Shown here piece by piece: positions 45,925-54,422 of a stretch of 64,000 bases of DNA (its first letter is position 1; each line of letters starts with the position of its first letter). The notes under the pieces are model-generated. The model did no database searches and was not told the origin of the DNA. It saw nothing but the letters and a program-made list of their open reading frames with translations. Source of the DNA: Coralloluteibacterium stylophorae (lineage in GTDB: Bacteria; Pseudomonadota; Gammaproteobacteria; Xanthomonadales; Xanthomonadaceae); assembly GCF_018122625.2 (NCBI RefSeq), contig NZ_JAGQFT020000004.1:345447-409446 (forward strand), given 5' to 3'. The position numbers and the translations under genes are program-made.

Positions 45925-46635
45925 CTACGTCGCTCCGCGAGGCGGTGCCGGCTTCGGGGAATTGCCAGGTGCGGCCCCCGGCACGCGCCTGGCGAGCAGG
46001 ACCCTCCAGAGCCAGTACAGCATCGTAAGCAGAACCCCCAGCACGGGGACCGCCAGAAGCGCGACGTTACGGATGGGCTCCGGAAAGACCTGTGCTTGGC
46101 CCAGGAAGAACGAGGCAGCGGCAATGAACAGTGCGAAGCACATCCGCCACAGGTGCCGCGCAAGACGGTGGCGTCCCCCGACGCCATTCGCCAGCACCAT
46201 GCGCAGGTCCAGAAGAGCGGCCATGAGCGCCACCGCGCCGAAGACGAAGTAGGGCGGCGCAGGGAATCCATCGCGCATCCCGGTGGGATCCCTCGCGGCC
46301 TCCAGCCCTTGCTGGATGCTGACCGCGCCGATGACGAAGGCCGCCAGCATTGCAGCGAGATCGACCCACCGCGCTCCGGCGCCGCGGCGGCGGACCGCAA
46401 GCGTCGCCGTGCCGACGAGATAGAACGTGAGCGCACCGGCAACAACCGAGAGACCCTCGGATCGGAAAGCCGCCATCACGGCGCCCGTCGCCGACATGAT
46501 CAGCATGGAATAGACGAAGGCCATGCCGCTCGCCCGGTGCAGGCCAGCCCCCTTGGCGCTGTAGAGCGCCACCGCGCCGGCAACGAGCGCCATGGAACCG
46601 GCGACGATGTGGGTCACGACCGAGACATCTGCCAT
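45925..46635 (-). CDS. DUF2306-like integral membrane protein
   Basis: 236 residues from ATG 46635 (a GTG start 57 bases upstream is possible). Seven hydrophobic helices. The N-terminal HIVAGSMALVAGAVALYSAKGAGLHRASGMAFVYSMLIMSATGAVMAAF, with paired His in membrane helices, is characteristic of the DUF2306 group, whose function is unknown. A Pro-rich C-terminal tail (RRVPGAAPGNSPKPAPPRGAT). Downstream of the marR gene on the same strand (108 bases) and possibly co-regulated. Confidence 0.78.
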   Translation of the reverse strand: MADVSVVTHIVAGSMALVAGAVALYSAKGAGLHRASGMAFVYSMLIMSATGAVMAAFRSEGLSVVAGALTFYLVGTATLAVRRRGAGARWVDLAAMLAAFVIGAVSIQQGLEAARDPTGMRDGFPAPPYFVFGAVALMAALLDLRMVLANGVGGRHRLARHLWRMCFALFIAAASFFLGQAQVFPEPIRNVALLAVPVLGVLLTMLYWLWRVLLARRVPGAAPGNSPKPAPPRGAT

Positions 46636-46743
46636 CTGCGTCGATCCGGAGGCCTGGATCGCCCCATACTGTGCCGGCTTCGCGCCCACCACCCGTGCCT
46701 CTTGTCACTGCGACTTGCGGCTAGCCACGGCGCGCCGGGCCCG

Positions 46744-47247
46744 TCACTCCTTCGTTGCCGATCGGTAGGCACGGCGGATGTCGGCGGTAAAATCGGACCC
46801 CGACAGTGTCTGCTCGAGCCGCCAAAGCTGGGCTTCCAGATCTGGCGCCACGGCGGCCAGCAACGCCGTCGTCGCCTGTTCGCATGCCGCCAGCGTCAGC
46901 TCCAGATCCGCGACGTGACGCTGGCCTCGTGCCGTGAGTGCGATCAGCGACCGCCGCGCATCTGCGGGGTCGGCGCGCGCCTTCACCAGTCCTGCGGCGC
47001 TGAGCGTTCTGATCCACTGCTGGACGAGCTGGTGCGACTGTTTGAGCAGGCGTGCGAGGCCGGTCACCGGTTGCGGGCCATGACGCGCCAGCGCGAGCAG
47101 GGTCGAGGAGGTCCGTGGAGGACTGGCGAGGCCCGCCTCCTCATGCCAGGCGGTCTCGGCTTCCACCAGACGGTCGGACACGCGGCGCAGCATGTGCGCC
47201 AGGAATGCCGGCCCGAGACCGGCGACGAAATCGTCATCTCCATGCAT
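46744..47247 (-). CDS. MarR-family transcriptional regulator
   Basis: 167 residues from ATG 47247. Winged-helix core: SSTLLALARHGPQPVTGLARLLKQSHQLVQQWIRTLSAAGLVKARADPADARRSLIALTARGQRHVADLE, with the recognition helix SHQLVQQWIRTL and the wing DPADARRSLIALT. Helical N- and C-terminal dimerisation segments. Divergent from a serine hydrolase; a perfect palindrome in the gap is a likely binding site controlling both. Confidence 0.9.
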   Translation of the reverse strand: MHGDDDFVAGLGPAFLAHMLRRVSDRLVEAETAWHEEAGLASPPRTSSTLLALARHGPQPVTGLARLLKQSHQLVQQWIRTLSAAGLVKARADPADARRSLIALTARGQRHVADLELTLAACEQATTALLAAVAPDLEAQLWRLEQTLSGSDFTADIRRAYRSATKE

Positions 47248-47261
47248 CGTCCAAACCTTTG

Positions 47262-47275
47262 CGCAACTTGTTGCG
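47262..47275. promoter_or_regulatory. Candidate MarR operator palindrome
   Basis: CGCAAC-TT-GTTGCG is a perfect 6-bp inverted repeat with a 2-base spacer, lying 14 bases in front of the marR start and about 50 bases before the hydrolase start. A weaker half-palindrome TTGC-GTAAT-GCAA overlaps it (47271-47282). Size and position fit a MarR dimer site. Confidence 0.6.
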
Positions 47276-47324
47276 TAATGCAAGGGCTCGCGCTACGTTG
47301 CAGGCCCGGACGGAGGACGGTGCC

Positions 47325-48917
47325 ATCAAGACGAGAGCGCTCGCTGTCTTGCCGATCGTGGCGATGCTGCCAGCCGCCGCGTCACCCATCGACCCCATCG
47401 ACGCCGCGTTCGCACCCTGGAACGGCCCGGTACCCGGCTGCGCGATCGGCCTGCAGCACGAGGCAAGCCCGCCGCTGTACCGCGCCTATGGGATGGCGAA
47501 CCTCGAACAGCCCGCACCGGCCACGCCCGACACCGTCTTCGAATCCGGCTCCGTCGCCAAACAGGTGACCGCCGCCGCCGTGCTGCAGCTGGTCGAGGCG
47601 GGCGTGCTGCACCTCGACGACGATATCCGCCGCTACCTGCCCGAACTTCCGGACCATGGCGCGACGATCACGATCGACCACCTCCTGACCCACACCAGCG
47701 GCCTGCGCGAATGGGGCGACCTCGTCGCGCTTACCGGCTGGCCGCGCTATTCGCGCGTCTACTCGAACATGGATGCCCTGGCCATGCTCGCCCGCCAGCG
47801 CTCGCTCAACCATCCGCCGGGCACGCGCTTTTCCTACACCAACAGCGGCTACAACCTCCTGCCGATCATCGTCGAGCGCGCGACTGGCTGCAGCTTTCCC
47901 GACTATACGCGGGAGCATCTCTTCGGGCCGCTGGGCATGGCCCACACCACGTGGCGCGACGATCACCTCCGGCTCGTGCCGGGCCGCGCCACCGGCTATC
48001 GCCGCGGCGATCCCGGCGGGTTCATCGATGGCTCGCCGATGGAAGACGCCTACGGCTCCGGCGGCATGCTGACGAACGTGCGGGATCTGCTCGCCTGGGT
48101 GACCGCACTCGGCGACGCGAGACTCGGCGCGTTCGTCACCCGCAAGCTCGAGGAGCCCGTCATCCTCGTCGACGGGACCCGCATCGGCTATGGCCGGGGC
48201 CTCATGCTGGCGGAGTACCGCGGCGTCCGCGAGATCTTCCACAACGGGGGCACCAACGGCTATCAGGCGTGGGCGGGTCGCTACCCGGACGCGGGGCTGG
48301 CGATGGCAATCCTGTGCAACGGGAGGACGGTGGGCCCGGACACCCAGGCCCGCCGGATCGCGCAGCTCTACCTGCCGGCCGCGCCCGGTCTTCGGGCCGG
48401 CGCGCCCCCGCCCGCCGAGCGCGCCGCACGTCCCGGCCTTTATGCCAGCGACGAGCGCTACGAGATTCTCAAGATCGTCGAGAAGGACGGCGGACTCGGC
48501 GTCGAAGGCGGTGCGACGCTGGCTTACCTCGAGCCTGGCCGGTACATGCTGGGGTCGAGCGAACTGGTGTTCGGCGATGGCAGGGTCGAGCGCCGCCGCC
48601 CCGATGGGACGGTGGCGATCCTGTCACGCCGCGTTCCGGCGGCGCCGGGCAGCGCCGGGTCCAGCGCCGTCGCCGGGAGCTATCGCAGCGACGAGGTGGG
48701 ATCGCGCCTGACACTGCGCCCCGCAGGTGCAGGGCTGGAGCTGCGCTTCGCCGACCGGCCGGCTGTCGCCGAGTTGCTCTTGCCGCTGTTCGAAGACGCC
48801 TACGAGGGCGATGGCATGCTCATCGAAGTCCTGCGCAACGACGCGGGTCAGGTGACCGGTGTCAGGTTCCGGACGGAGCGCGTCTACTCACTCGAGTTCG
48901 AGCGCGACGCGGGGTGA
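47325..48917 (+). CDS. Exported serine hydrolase of the beta-lactamase fold, apparent ATC start
   Basis: About 530 residues. SxxK in FESGSVAKQVTAAAV (Ser at about residue 73), LLTHTSGLREWGD, YxN in FSYTNSGYNLLP (~171) and HNGGTNGYQAW as third motif. The C-terminal ~150 residues form an extra beta-rich domain as in long serine hydrolases. The signal peptide KTRALAVLPIVAMLPAAASP begins directly at an ATC codon (47325) placed 8 bases after GGAGG. The first standard in-frame codons (TTG 47349, GTG 47358, ATG 47364) would remove the signal's basic end. Divergent from marR. Confidence 0.82.
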   Translation: MKTRALAVLPIVAMLPAAASPIDPIDAAFAPWNGPVPGCAIGLQHEASPPLYRAYGMANLEQPAPATPDTVFESGSVAKQVTAAAVLQLVEAGVLHLDDDIRRYLPELPDHGATITIDHLLTHTSGLREWGDLVALTGWPRYSRVYSNMDALAMLARQRSLNHPPGTRFSYTNSGYNLLPIIVERATGCSFPDYTREHLFGPLGMAHTTWRDDHLRLVPGRATGYRRGDPGGFIDGSPMEDAYGSGGMLTNVRDLLAWVTALGDARLGAFVTRKLEEPVILVDGTRIGYGRGLMLAEYRGVREIFHNGGTNGYQAWAGRYPDAGLAMAILCNGRTVGPDTQARRIAQLYLPAAPGLRAGAPPPAERAARPGLYASDERYEILKIVEKDGGLGVEGGATLAYLEPGRYMLGSSELVFGDGRVERRRPDGTVAILSRRVPAAPGSAGSSAVAGSYRSDEVGSRLTLRPAGAGLELRFADRPAVAELLLPLFEDAYEGDGMLIEVLRNDAGQVTGVRFRTERVYSLEFERDAG

Positions 48918-49348
48918 TGCGGGCCTGCGCCCGGAGCCCACTGGTCTCGAAGCCGAAGGAGCCGGGATCCCCGACCAGGCTCCGCCGCGCCATGCGCGCC
49001 CGTGCCGCGACCCGGGCGCAGGGCTGGCCTGGGCGCGAGCGGGCGCCACGCAGCGCGGGCTCGTGTCGCCCGGAGTGGCCGCCAGAACGAACACCGCCTG
49101 GTACTCGCGCTGTGCATTCAAGAAGAATGCCGCCCCGGGGACATTGGCGACGATTCCGTCGCCCGCAGTGGAACGGCCGCTTTCGAGAAGTTCTAACGAC
49201 CTGTATGGAAGGTCGAGACCGCTGCCCTGCTCGATCAGGGCTGACGTCCTCCCGCTAAGTTGGTCCGGCCAGAAGTAGAGGATTGGGTGGGGCGCGGCGC
49301 AGTCGCGGACTTCGCGACGGCGCCTCGCCCCACCCGGTCTTCGAGGGT
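48918..49348. other. Non-coding stretch with IS debris
   Basis: There is no gene with a ribosome binding site. One frame on the - strand (about 48940-49270) gives a non-random-looking segment (GLDLPYRSLELLESG...NVPGAAFFLNAQREYQAVFVLAATPGD) that could be a decayed gene, but it has no start. An IS end is embedded at 49241-49279. Confidence 0.4.
49241..49279 (+). mobile_element. Solo insertion-sequence end, same type as the IS3-family relic at 52.6 kb
   Basis: TGACGTCCTCCCGCTAAGTT followed by GGTCCGGCCAGAAGTAGAG is closely similar to 52638-52670, the sequence just past the stop codon of the IS3-type transposase (TGACGTCCTCCCCTCATCTG, then GTCCGGCCTGAGC). No transposase is attached here. Confidence 0.5.
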
Positions 49349-50101
49349 CTATGCCGGCCCGGCACCGTAGCGAGCCACCGGCACCGCGACCGCACCGCGC
49401 GGCGGACGGAGGCGAGACATGCCCGCGCGGCCTCCATGGTCGCCGCAGCGCCATGCGTCCATGGCCGCCAGGTCGACGCGGGCCACGAGCTGGCGCGGCG
49501 TGCCGCGCACGGACGGTTCGGGGGTCAGGCCATACACGGCCCGCTCCTCGCGCACGCCGCCCCGCGGCGCCGACGTCGGTCCGATGCGCTGCGCCTCGAC
49601 CTGGTCGAGGATCGCGCGTACCGCTTCCGCGCCGTCGAAGATCGCCTCGCCCAGCAACGGCAGGGTCTGCGGCGCCAGTCCGTCGCTGCCGGCTGCAATC
49701 GCGTCGCCGTGGGCCGAGATCGTCTGGACCAGGCGGGCCAGCTCGTCGATCTGGTCGAGGGTCATGCCGAAGCGCACGCCGTCGGGCGCTTCGCCGGGCT
49801 CATCCCCGGCGGATGCGGCCTCCCGCTCCGATTCGGAGGCGTACCCCTCGTTCTGCGGTGATCCCATCCAGGAGACCTCCGCCAGCACCAGACCGGCCTG
49901 CTCGGCCAGCAGCTCCAGGCAGACCGCCAGCTCGTCCATGCGCACTTCCGGCGCCCACTCGCGGCCCTCGTCCGCCGTACGCGGCTGCGCCAGGTGCGAG
50001 AGGAATTCCATGTGCTCGCGCAGCTTCTTCAGCCGGAACTGGCTGTCTTCCGGCAGGAAGTAACCCATCGTGTTCGGCTCGTTCGGTTCACGGTTCGACA
50101 T
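49349..50101 (-). CDS. XAC0095-like protein with long C-terminal extension
   Basis: 250 residues from ATG 50101, which has AAGGAGG upstream; an in-frame GTG/ATG at 50119 would place that ribosome site inside the gene. The N-terminus TMGYFLPEDSQFRLKKLREHMEFLSHLAQPR followed by DELAVCLELLAEQAGLVLAEVSW resembles the XAC0095-like family of Xanthomonadaceae (helical, function unknown). A second helical block MTLDQIDELARLVQTISAHGDAI and a low-complexity Arg/Pro/Gly tail follow. The leader upstream is exceptionally structured and contains a C4-like antisense arrangement. The family name is tentative. Confidence 0.6.
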   Translation of the reverse strand: MSNREPNEPNTMGYFLPEDSQFRLKKLREHMEFLSHLAQPRTADEGREWAPEVRMDELAVCLELLAEQAGLVLAEVSWMGSPQNEGYASESEREAASAGDEPGEAPDGVRFGMTLDQIDELARLVQTISAHGDAIAAGSDGLAPQTLPLLGEAIFDGAEAVRAILDQVEAQRIGPTSAPRGGVREERAVYGLTPEPSVRGTPRQLVARVDLAAMDAWRCGDHGGRAGMSRLRPPRGAVAVPVARYGAGPA

Positions 50102-50156
50102 CGCCCATCCTCCTTCCATGAGTGGCCGCCCGCCGGGGATGGCGGACGGGAAGTCG

Positions 50157-50182
50157 GGAGGCTAGAAACCGCAAGCAGACGG
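50157..50182 (-). promoter_or_regulatory. Leader segment complementary to the upstream small RNA
   Basis: On the - strand this reads CTGCTTGCGGTTTCTAGCCT and flanks. It is the near-perfect complement of the segment at 50301-50327, with one bulge and one mismatch over about 20 pairs. It lies roughly 45 bases upstream of the XAC0095-like ribosome binding site. Confidence 0.6.
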
Positions 50183-50269
50183 CGGGCGTATTTCCCCGAA
50201 GGGTGTTGTATTAGCCGCCCTCCCGACGCAGGCATCGCGTCGGTCTGCACCCGTGAGAAACACGGGCAC

Positions 50270-50298
50270 AAAAAACCCACCGGTTTGACGGAGGTGGG
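50270..50298 (-). terminator. Intrinsic terminator within the leader of the XAC0095-like gene
   Basis: A 6-bp stem CCCACC/GGTGGG (50298-50293 with 50281-50276) plus adjoining pairs, followed by TTTTTT on the - strand. It would separate a short RNA from the downstream gene. Confidence 0.7.
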
Positions 50299-50327
50299 GA
50301 CCGCTGCTTGCGGAGTTTCTAGGCTCC
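50270..50327 (-). ncRNA. Candidate C4-phage-like antisense RNA upstream of the XAC0095-like gene
   Basis: On the - strand, GGAGCCTAGAAACTCCGCAA (50327-50308) and GCAGCGG are followed by a terminator hairpin: CCCACC ... GGTGGG (50298-50276) and TTTTTT (50275-50270). The 5' part is complementary to the leader at 50182-50157 of the same strand. A terminated short RNA in front of a gene whose leader it can pair with is the arrangement of C4 antisense RNAs of P1/P7-type phages. Just after the terminator come hairpins CCCGTG-TTTCT-CACGGG (50266-50250) and CCGACGC...GCGTCGG (50242-50223). Confidence 0.5.
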
Positions 50328-50464
50328 TTGGGGGCGAGTCTGCTACGGCTTCAGCGGCACGGTCAAGACGGTTCGTGCGTGATTGGATCTGCGCGCGCGC
50401 AGCAGGCGCGGGGACGAAGGGCCGCGATGACTACCGCCGTTTCGCACGAGTTCCGGCTGCTACC

Positions 50465-51094
50465 ATGCCGGTGATGACCAACATCAGCGCGATGCTTCGG
50501 GAACGTCTGGCGCTTGCGAATCCGGTCCCGGTGGAGTTCCGACGCAGCGATGTCAGACAGGGCGATGGCTTTGTCCGTGAGCGCATCGAGTACCACGGAC
50601 TCGAAGGCGACGTCATCCCCGCTTTCCTGTTCACGCCGAGCACCCACGACGCGCGCGGCGGGGTCGTGGTCTTCCACCAGCACAATGGCGAGTTCCACTT
50701 CGGCAAAAGCGAGGTGGCCGGCGACGTGGGAGACCCGTTCCAGGCGTTCGGGCCGGCGCTCGCTCGTCAGGGCCTCGCCGTTCTGGCGCCCGACGCTATC
50801 ACCTTCGAGGATCGGCGGGGCGCGGTGCGGGGCGTGGAGCCGGATTACTACGACTGGCTCCAGCACTACAGCGCCATGAGCTACCGGTTGCTGGACGGCG
50901 ACGTGCTGATGAGGAAGTGCCTGGACGATGCGCAACGGGCCTTGAGCGTTCTGCTCCAGGCCACCGGCATGGACGGGCGGCGCGTGGGCGTTGCAGGGCA
51001 CTCATATGGTGGTTATACCGCGCTCTATCACGCGGCGTTGGATGTGCGCTGCAGCTTCGCGTGCATCAGGGGGTGCCGTGTGCAGCTTCGAGAT
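50465..51094 (+). pseudogene. Dienelactone-hydrolase-like alpha/beta hydrolase, C-terminally truncated
   Basis: From ATG 50465 about 200 residues of a dienelactone-hydrolase-type hydrolase are intact: GDVIPAFLFTP, GGVVVFHQHNGEFHFGKSEVAGDVGDPFQAFGPALARQGLAVLAPDAITFEDRR, and the nucleophile elbow VAGHSYGGYTALYHAALDVR. At about 51060 the frame breaks: SGGAVCSFE continues in the next frame up to a TGA at 51094, and the Asp and His of the triad are missing. The normal family length is ~330. Beyond lies the terminator of an unrelated gene on the other strand. It is a remnant at the edge of the foreign DNA segment. Confidence 0.75.
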
Positions 51095-51110
51095 ATGAAC
51101 AATCAGCGTG

Positions 51111-51142
51111 AAAAAAGAGGCGCGGCGATTTCTCGCCGCGCC
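51111..51142 (-). terminator. Intrinsic terminator of the poly-glycine protein gene
   Basis: GGCGCGGCGA-GAAA-TCGCCGCGCC stem-loop (51142-51119), followed on the - strand by TCTTTTTT. It lies 58 bases beyond the stop codon at 51200. Confidence 0.85.
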
Positions 51143-51199
51143 TCCTTCTCTCGCTCCTCAACAACAGGCGACCTATCGACTCAAGCAGTCACAGAGCGA

Positions 51200-51664
<465 letters not shown>

Positions 51665-51683
51665 TCCTTGTCAGATTTTTGCA

Positions 51684-52475
51684 TCACTCGTCGCTGATAA
51701 TAATGGGCCGCGGATCAACCGGAGGCACCCGCCCCGTCTTCAATAGGGCGATCTCATTGAGCTTGTTGAGTAGGCGTATAGCAGCCTCTTCACCAGCGAC
51801 CCTCTCCTGCTGAGTTAGTTGTCGTGGCATCGTGTAATCACGCGCCAATGAGAGGACAAAATTGCCCTTCATCTCTGCAACTCGAGAGACGGCATAGGCT
51901 TCGCTCAAATTGCCCTGCATCGGCCCTGCGATGTGAGATGAAAGCATCTCAAGGGCGAACAATGAGCCATCGGCACCCAACTCGAGAAGACGCTCCTTTG
52001 CATCCGGATCACCATTTCTAAGATTCCGGAGCGCCAACATTGTTGCCGCCGCCGTGTCGCCTTTTGCAGCAGCAGCTTCTAGCAGGTAGTCTGATCCGTG
52101 TTCGTAAGCGGCCCATTGCTCCGCATTTGGATAACCGGCGCGGTCTAGCCAAGCCTGTTCCGCAGCGCTTCGTGGCCCGAAAGGATCGCCTTCAAGCGGC
52201 ATGCCAGCGCGAGAACGCGGCGGCAGGGTAAGTGCTGGTTGCTGCAGCTTAGCCTGATGACCCGCAGGTCGCGTAGAAGCTTCCACGGGCAATTTGACTG
52301 CCGCTGCGGGAGCTTCCAACACGCCAGGCGCTGCTTCTCCCTGAGGCAAGGCAGTGTCTAGGTCGCGATGCTTCACCAGCCAAGCGAGGAGGAGGACCGC
52401 GGAAGCGATCAGAAAGGCTGCTACGAGTTTTCCCCTGTACACGTTGAGATCCCTTCGCTTGAAGCGCGCCGCCAT
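51684..52475 (-). CDS. Single-pass membrane protein, Sel1/TPR-like, unknown function
   Basis: 263 residues. N-terminal basic segment MAARFKRRDLNVYRGK followed by one transmembrane helix (LVAAFLIASAVLLLAWLV, about 17-34); the rest is outside the cytoplasm. After a Pro/Ala linker the C-terminal half is helical: AWLDRAGYPNAEQWAAYEHGSDYLLEAAAAKGDTAAATMLALRNLRNGDPDAKERLLELGADGSLFALEMLSSHI, resembling degenerate Sel1 repeats. Moderate GC. Upstream neighbour of the polyglycine protein, probably one transcript. Similar pairs may exist in Lysobacter; no function can be given. Confidence 0.72.
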   Translation of the reverse strand: MAARFKRRDLNVYRGKLVAAFLIASAVLLLAWLVKHRDLDTALPQGEAAPGVLEAPAAAVKLPVEASTRPAGHQAKLQQPALTLPPRSRAGMPLEGDPFGPRSAAEQAWLDRAGYPNAEQWAAYEHGSDYLLEAAAAKGDTAAATMLALRNLRNGDPDAKERLLELGADGSLFALEMLSSHIAGPMQGNLSEAYAVSRVAEMKGNFVLSLARDYTMPRQLTQQERVAGEEAAIRLLNKLNEIALLKTGRVPPVDPRPIIISDE

Positions 52476-52637
52476 TCCTGCGGCATAGCGAGATTAGACT
52501 GGAACCCATCGGTAGAGATGCGGTCTTGGACCGCGCGCGTCACGAGTTGTGACACGACTCACAAACCCTTGCTCGTCAGCTTCGTCGATTTCGCGTTTAG
52601 GGAAGTTCTGAACAACTCCCTCCGCCGCGCGACAATT

Positions 52638-53495
52638 GACGTCCTCCCCTCATCTGGTCCGGCCTGAGCTGGAAAATTCGGCCGTTGTGACGATGGTGAA
52701 CCTGCTGGCGAACTCGTTGGGCGTGAGGTCCCCGAGCGACGAGTGCGTCCGGAAATGATTGTAATCCTGCCTCCAGCTGTCGATCTTCTGTCGCGCGTCC
52801 TCGATCGACAAGAACCAGTGGGTGTTGAGGCACTCGTCGCGGAAGCTGCCGTTGAACGACTCAATGAAGGGGTTGTCGGTCGGCATACCTGGCCGTGAAT
52901 AGTCGAGCGTGACGTGGTTCTCGTAGGCCCACCGATCCAGGGCAAGCGAGATAAATTCGCTGCCGTTGTCGGTCTGAATCCGCTTCGGCACGCCTCGCTG
53001 GCACTTGAGACGCTCCATCACTTCGACCACATCCGCGCCGTTGATCTGGCCGTTGGCCTCGATGGCCAGGCTCTCTTTCGTGAAGTTGTCGATGACCGTC
53101 AATGCCCGAAAGCGGCCTCCATCGAACGGGGCGTCGGCGACGAAGTCCATGCTCCAGTACTGATCCGGCGCCGTCAGGACGATGCGCTCGAGGCGATGCG
53201 TCGCCGCCTTGCGGCGGCGCGGACGCTTGCGGCGCAGGTTCAATCCGGCCTGCCGGTACAAGCGATAGACGCGTTGTGGTTGACCTGCCAGCCCTCCCGA
53301 CGCAGCAGCACGTAGATCCGCCAGAAGCCTATAGCGCACGCGCGTCGCGGCGATCTCCTCAATGCGTCGCAGCAATGGCGCATCGTCCTTCTCCTTCGGA
53401 CGGTAGTACCAGCCTGCGCGGCTCTGCTGCACCAGAGCACAAGCGCGACGGACGCCGACGCGATATCGGTCCACGGGCAAAGGGGTCAGGTTCAT
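52638..53495 (-). pseudogene. IS3-family transposase (OrfB) relic, chimeric start and compensating frameshifts
   Basis: The reading frame 52650-53495 (281 codons) carries the rve integrase core with all three acidic residues: DQYWSMDFVADAPF, IQTDNGSEF and NPFIESFNGSFRDE. About 24 codons between TRVRY and the RVYRLYRQAGLNL segment are out of frame: an extra base after CGCTAT and a missing base before CGCGTC. In the alternate frame the text is the expected FWRIYVLLRREGWQVNHN. OrfA and the OrfB N-terminus are gone. Instead the ATG comes from the end of the adjoining RAYT element (Met-Asn-Leu-Thr-Pro). The sequence past the stop is the IS end. Inactive relic. Confidence 0.85.
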
Positions 53496-54334
53496 TTTTT
53501 CCTACCTCTGAAGGCGCTGTTCGCCGCCACGCCGGGAGGCGACCTAGCGATGCCAAAGTCGCTGCCTGCACCGATGATCACGCACCTCGCCTTGCGCCCG
53601 ATGCCTCATGGCCCGCCTTCCTCGCTTCGATCTTCCTTGGATCCCGCAGCACATCGTACAGCGCGGGAACAACCGCCAGGTCTGCTTCGCCGCCGAGATC
53701 GACTATTGGCAATACCTGCTGGAACTGCGCAAGGCGTCGGTCAAGCACCGCTGCGCCATCCATGCCTACGTGCTGATGACCAATCACGTCCATCTCCTGG
53801 TCACGCCCGAGGAGGCCGGCGGCGTCTCCCGCATGATGCAGGCGATCGGACGCCGCTACGTTGGTTGCTTCAACGCCCGGTACCGGCGCACCGGCACCCT
53901 GTGGGAAGGACGCTTCAAATCCGCTCTCGTCGATAGCGAGCACTACTTGTTGCGGTGCTACCGCTACATCGAGCTCAACCCGGTCCGGGCGCACATGACC
54001 GCCTCGCCGGGGGACTATCGATGGTCGAGCTACCGATACAACGCCAATGGCCACGCCGATCCGATCCTGACGCCACACCCCGAGTACCAGGCCTTGGGGA
54101 GAACCGTCGTCGAGCGCACGGCCGCGTACGAAGCCTTCGTCCGTGAAGGCGCCGACCCGGCCGAACACAACTCGCTACGCCTGACCACGCAGCAGCAGCG
54201 AGCTTGGGGCTCCGAGCGGTTCAAGTCCCAGATCGAGGCGCTGACGCTCCGCGCTGTGCGCGTGCGCCCGCGTGGCCGGCCTACGCAGCAACATCAGTAA
54301 ATGAACCTTACCTTCGGAAAATGAACCTGACCCC
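53482..54334 (+). mobile_element. RAYT mobile element, copy 1 (complete)
   Basis: Bounded by GGGGTCAGGTTCAT (53482-53495) and its inverted copy ATGAACCTGACCCC (54321-54334), with a diverged extra copy right after the transposase stop (ATGAACCTTACC, 54301-54312). A conserved ~110-base 5' block (from TTTTTTCCTACCTCTGAAGG to the start codon) precedes the gene and is shared with copies 2, 3 and the one at 63.3 kb. Confidence 0.75.
53608..54300 (+). CDS. REP-associated tyrosine transposase (RAYT), copy 1
   Basis: 230 residues, Y1/HUH transposase of the IS200/IS605-related TnpA-REP family. MARLPRFDLPWIPQHIVQRGNNRQVCF is the usual N-terminus; the HUH metal site is MTNHVHLLVTPEE (about residues 57-69), and the nucleophile Tyr is in GRRYVGCFNARYRRTGTLWEGRFKSALVDSEHYLLRCYRYIELNPVRA. 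A basic C-terminal tail (RVRPRGRPTQQHQ) ends at TAA directly abutting ATGAACC of the right end. Apparently intact. RAYTs act on REP hairpins as single-stranded DNA; GTAG-type REPs occur in this window. Confidence 0.93.
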   Translation: MARLPRFDLPWIPQHIVQRGNNRQVCFAAEIDYWQYLLELRKASVKHRCAIHAYVLMTNHVHLLVTPEEAGGVSRMMQAIGRRYVGCFNARYRRTGTLWEGRFKSALVDSEHYLLRCYRYIELNPVRAHMTASPGDYRWSSYRYNANGHADPILTPHPEYQALGRTVVERTAAYEAFVREGADPAEHNSLRLTTQQQRAWGSERFKSQIEALTLRAVRVRPRGRPTQQHQ

Positions 54335-54422
54335 TTATTCGCTCGCGAGGCGCCCCCGCGGCTCGTAACAGGGTGAGTAGTAGACCCCTTATCGACCCGT
54401 TATGGGCTGATTAGGCACCAAC

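Noticed and set aside
48888..49454. 188-codon open frame on the - strand
   Set aside because: Contains a stretch that may be a decayed gene, but there is no start signal, it overlaps an IS end and it extends into a neighbour; reported only as debris.
50150..50340. Retron msr/msd region
   Set aside because: Inverted repeats are present but no reverse transcriptase is nearby; the antisense-leader explanation fits better.
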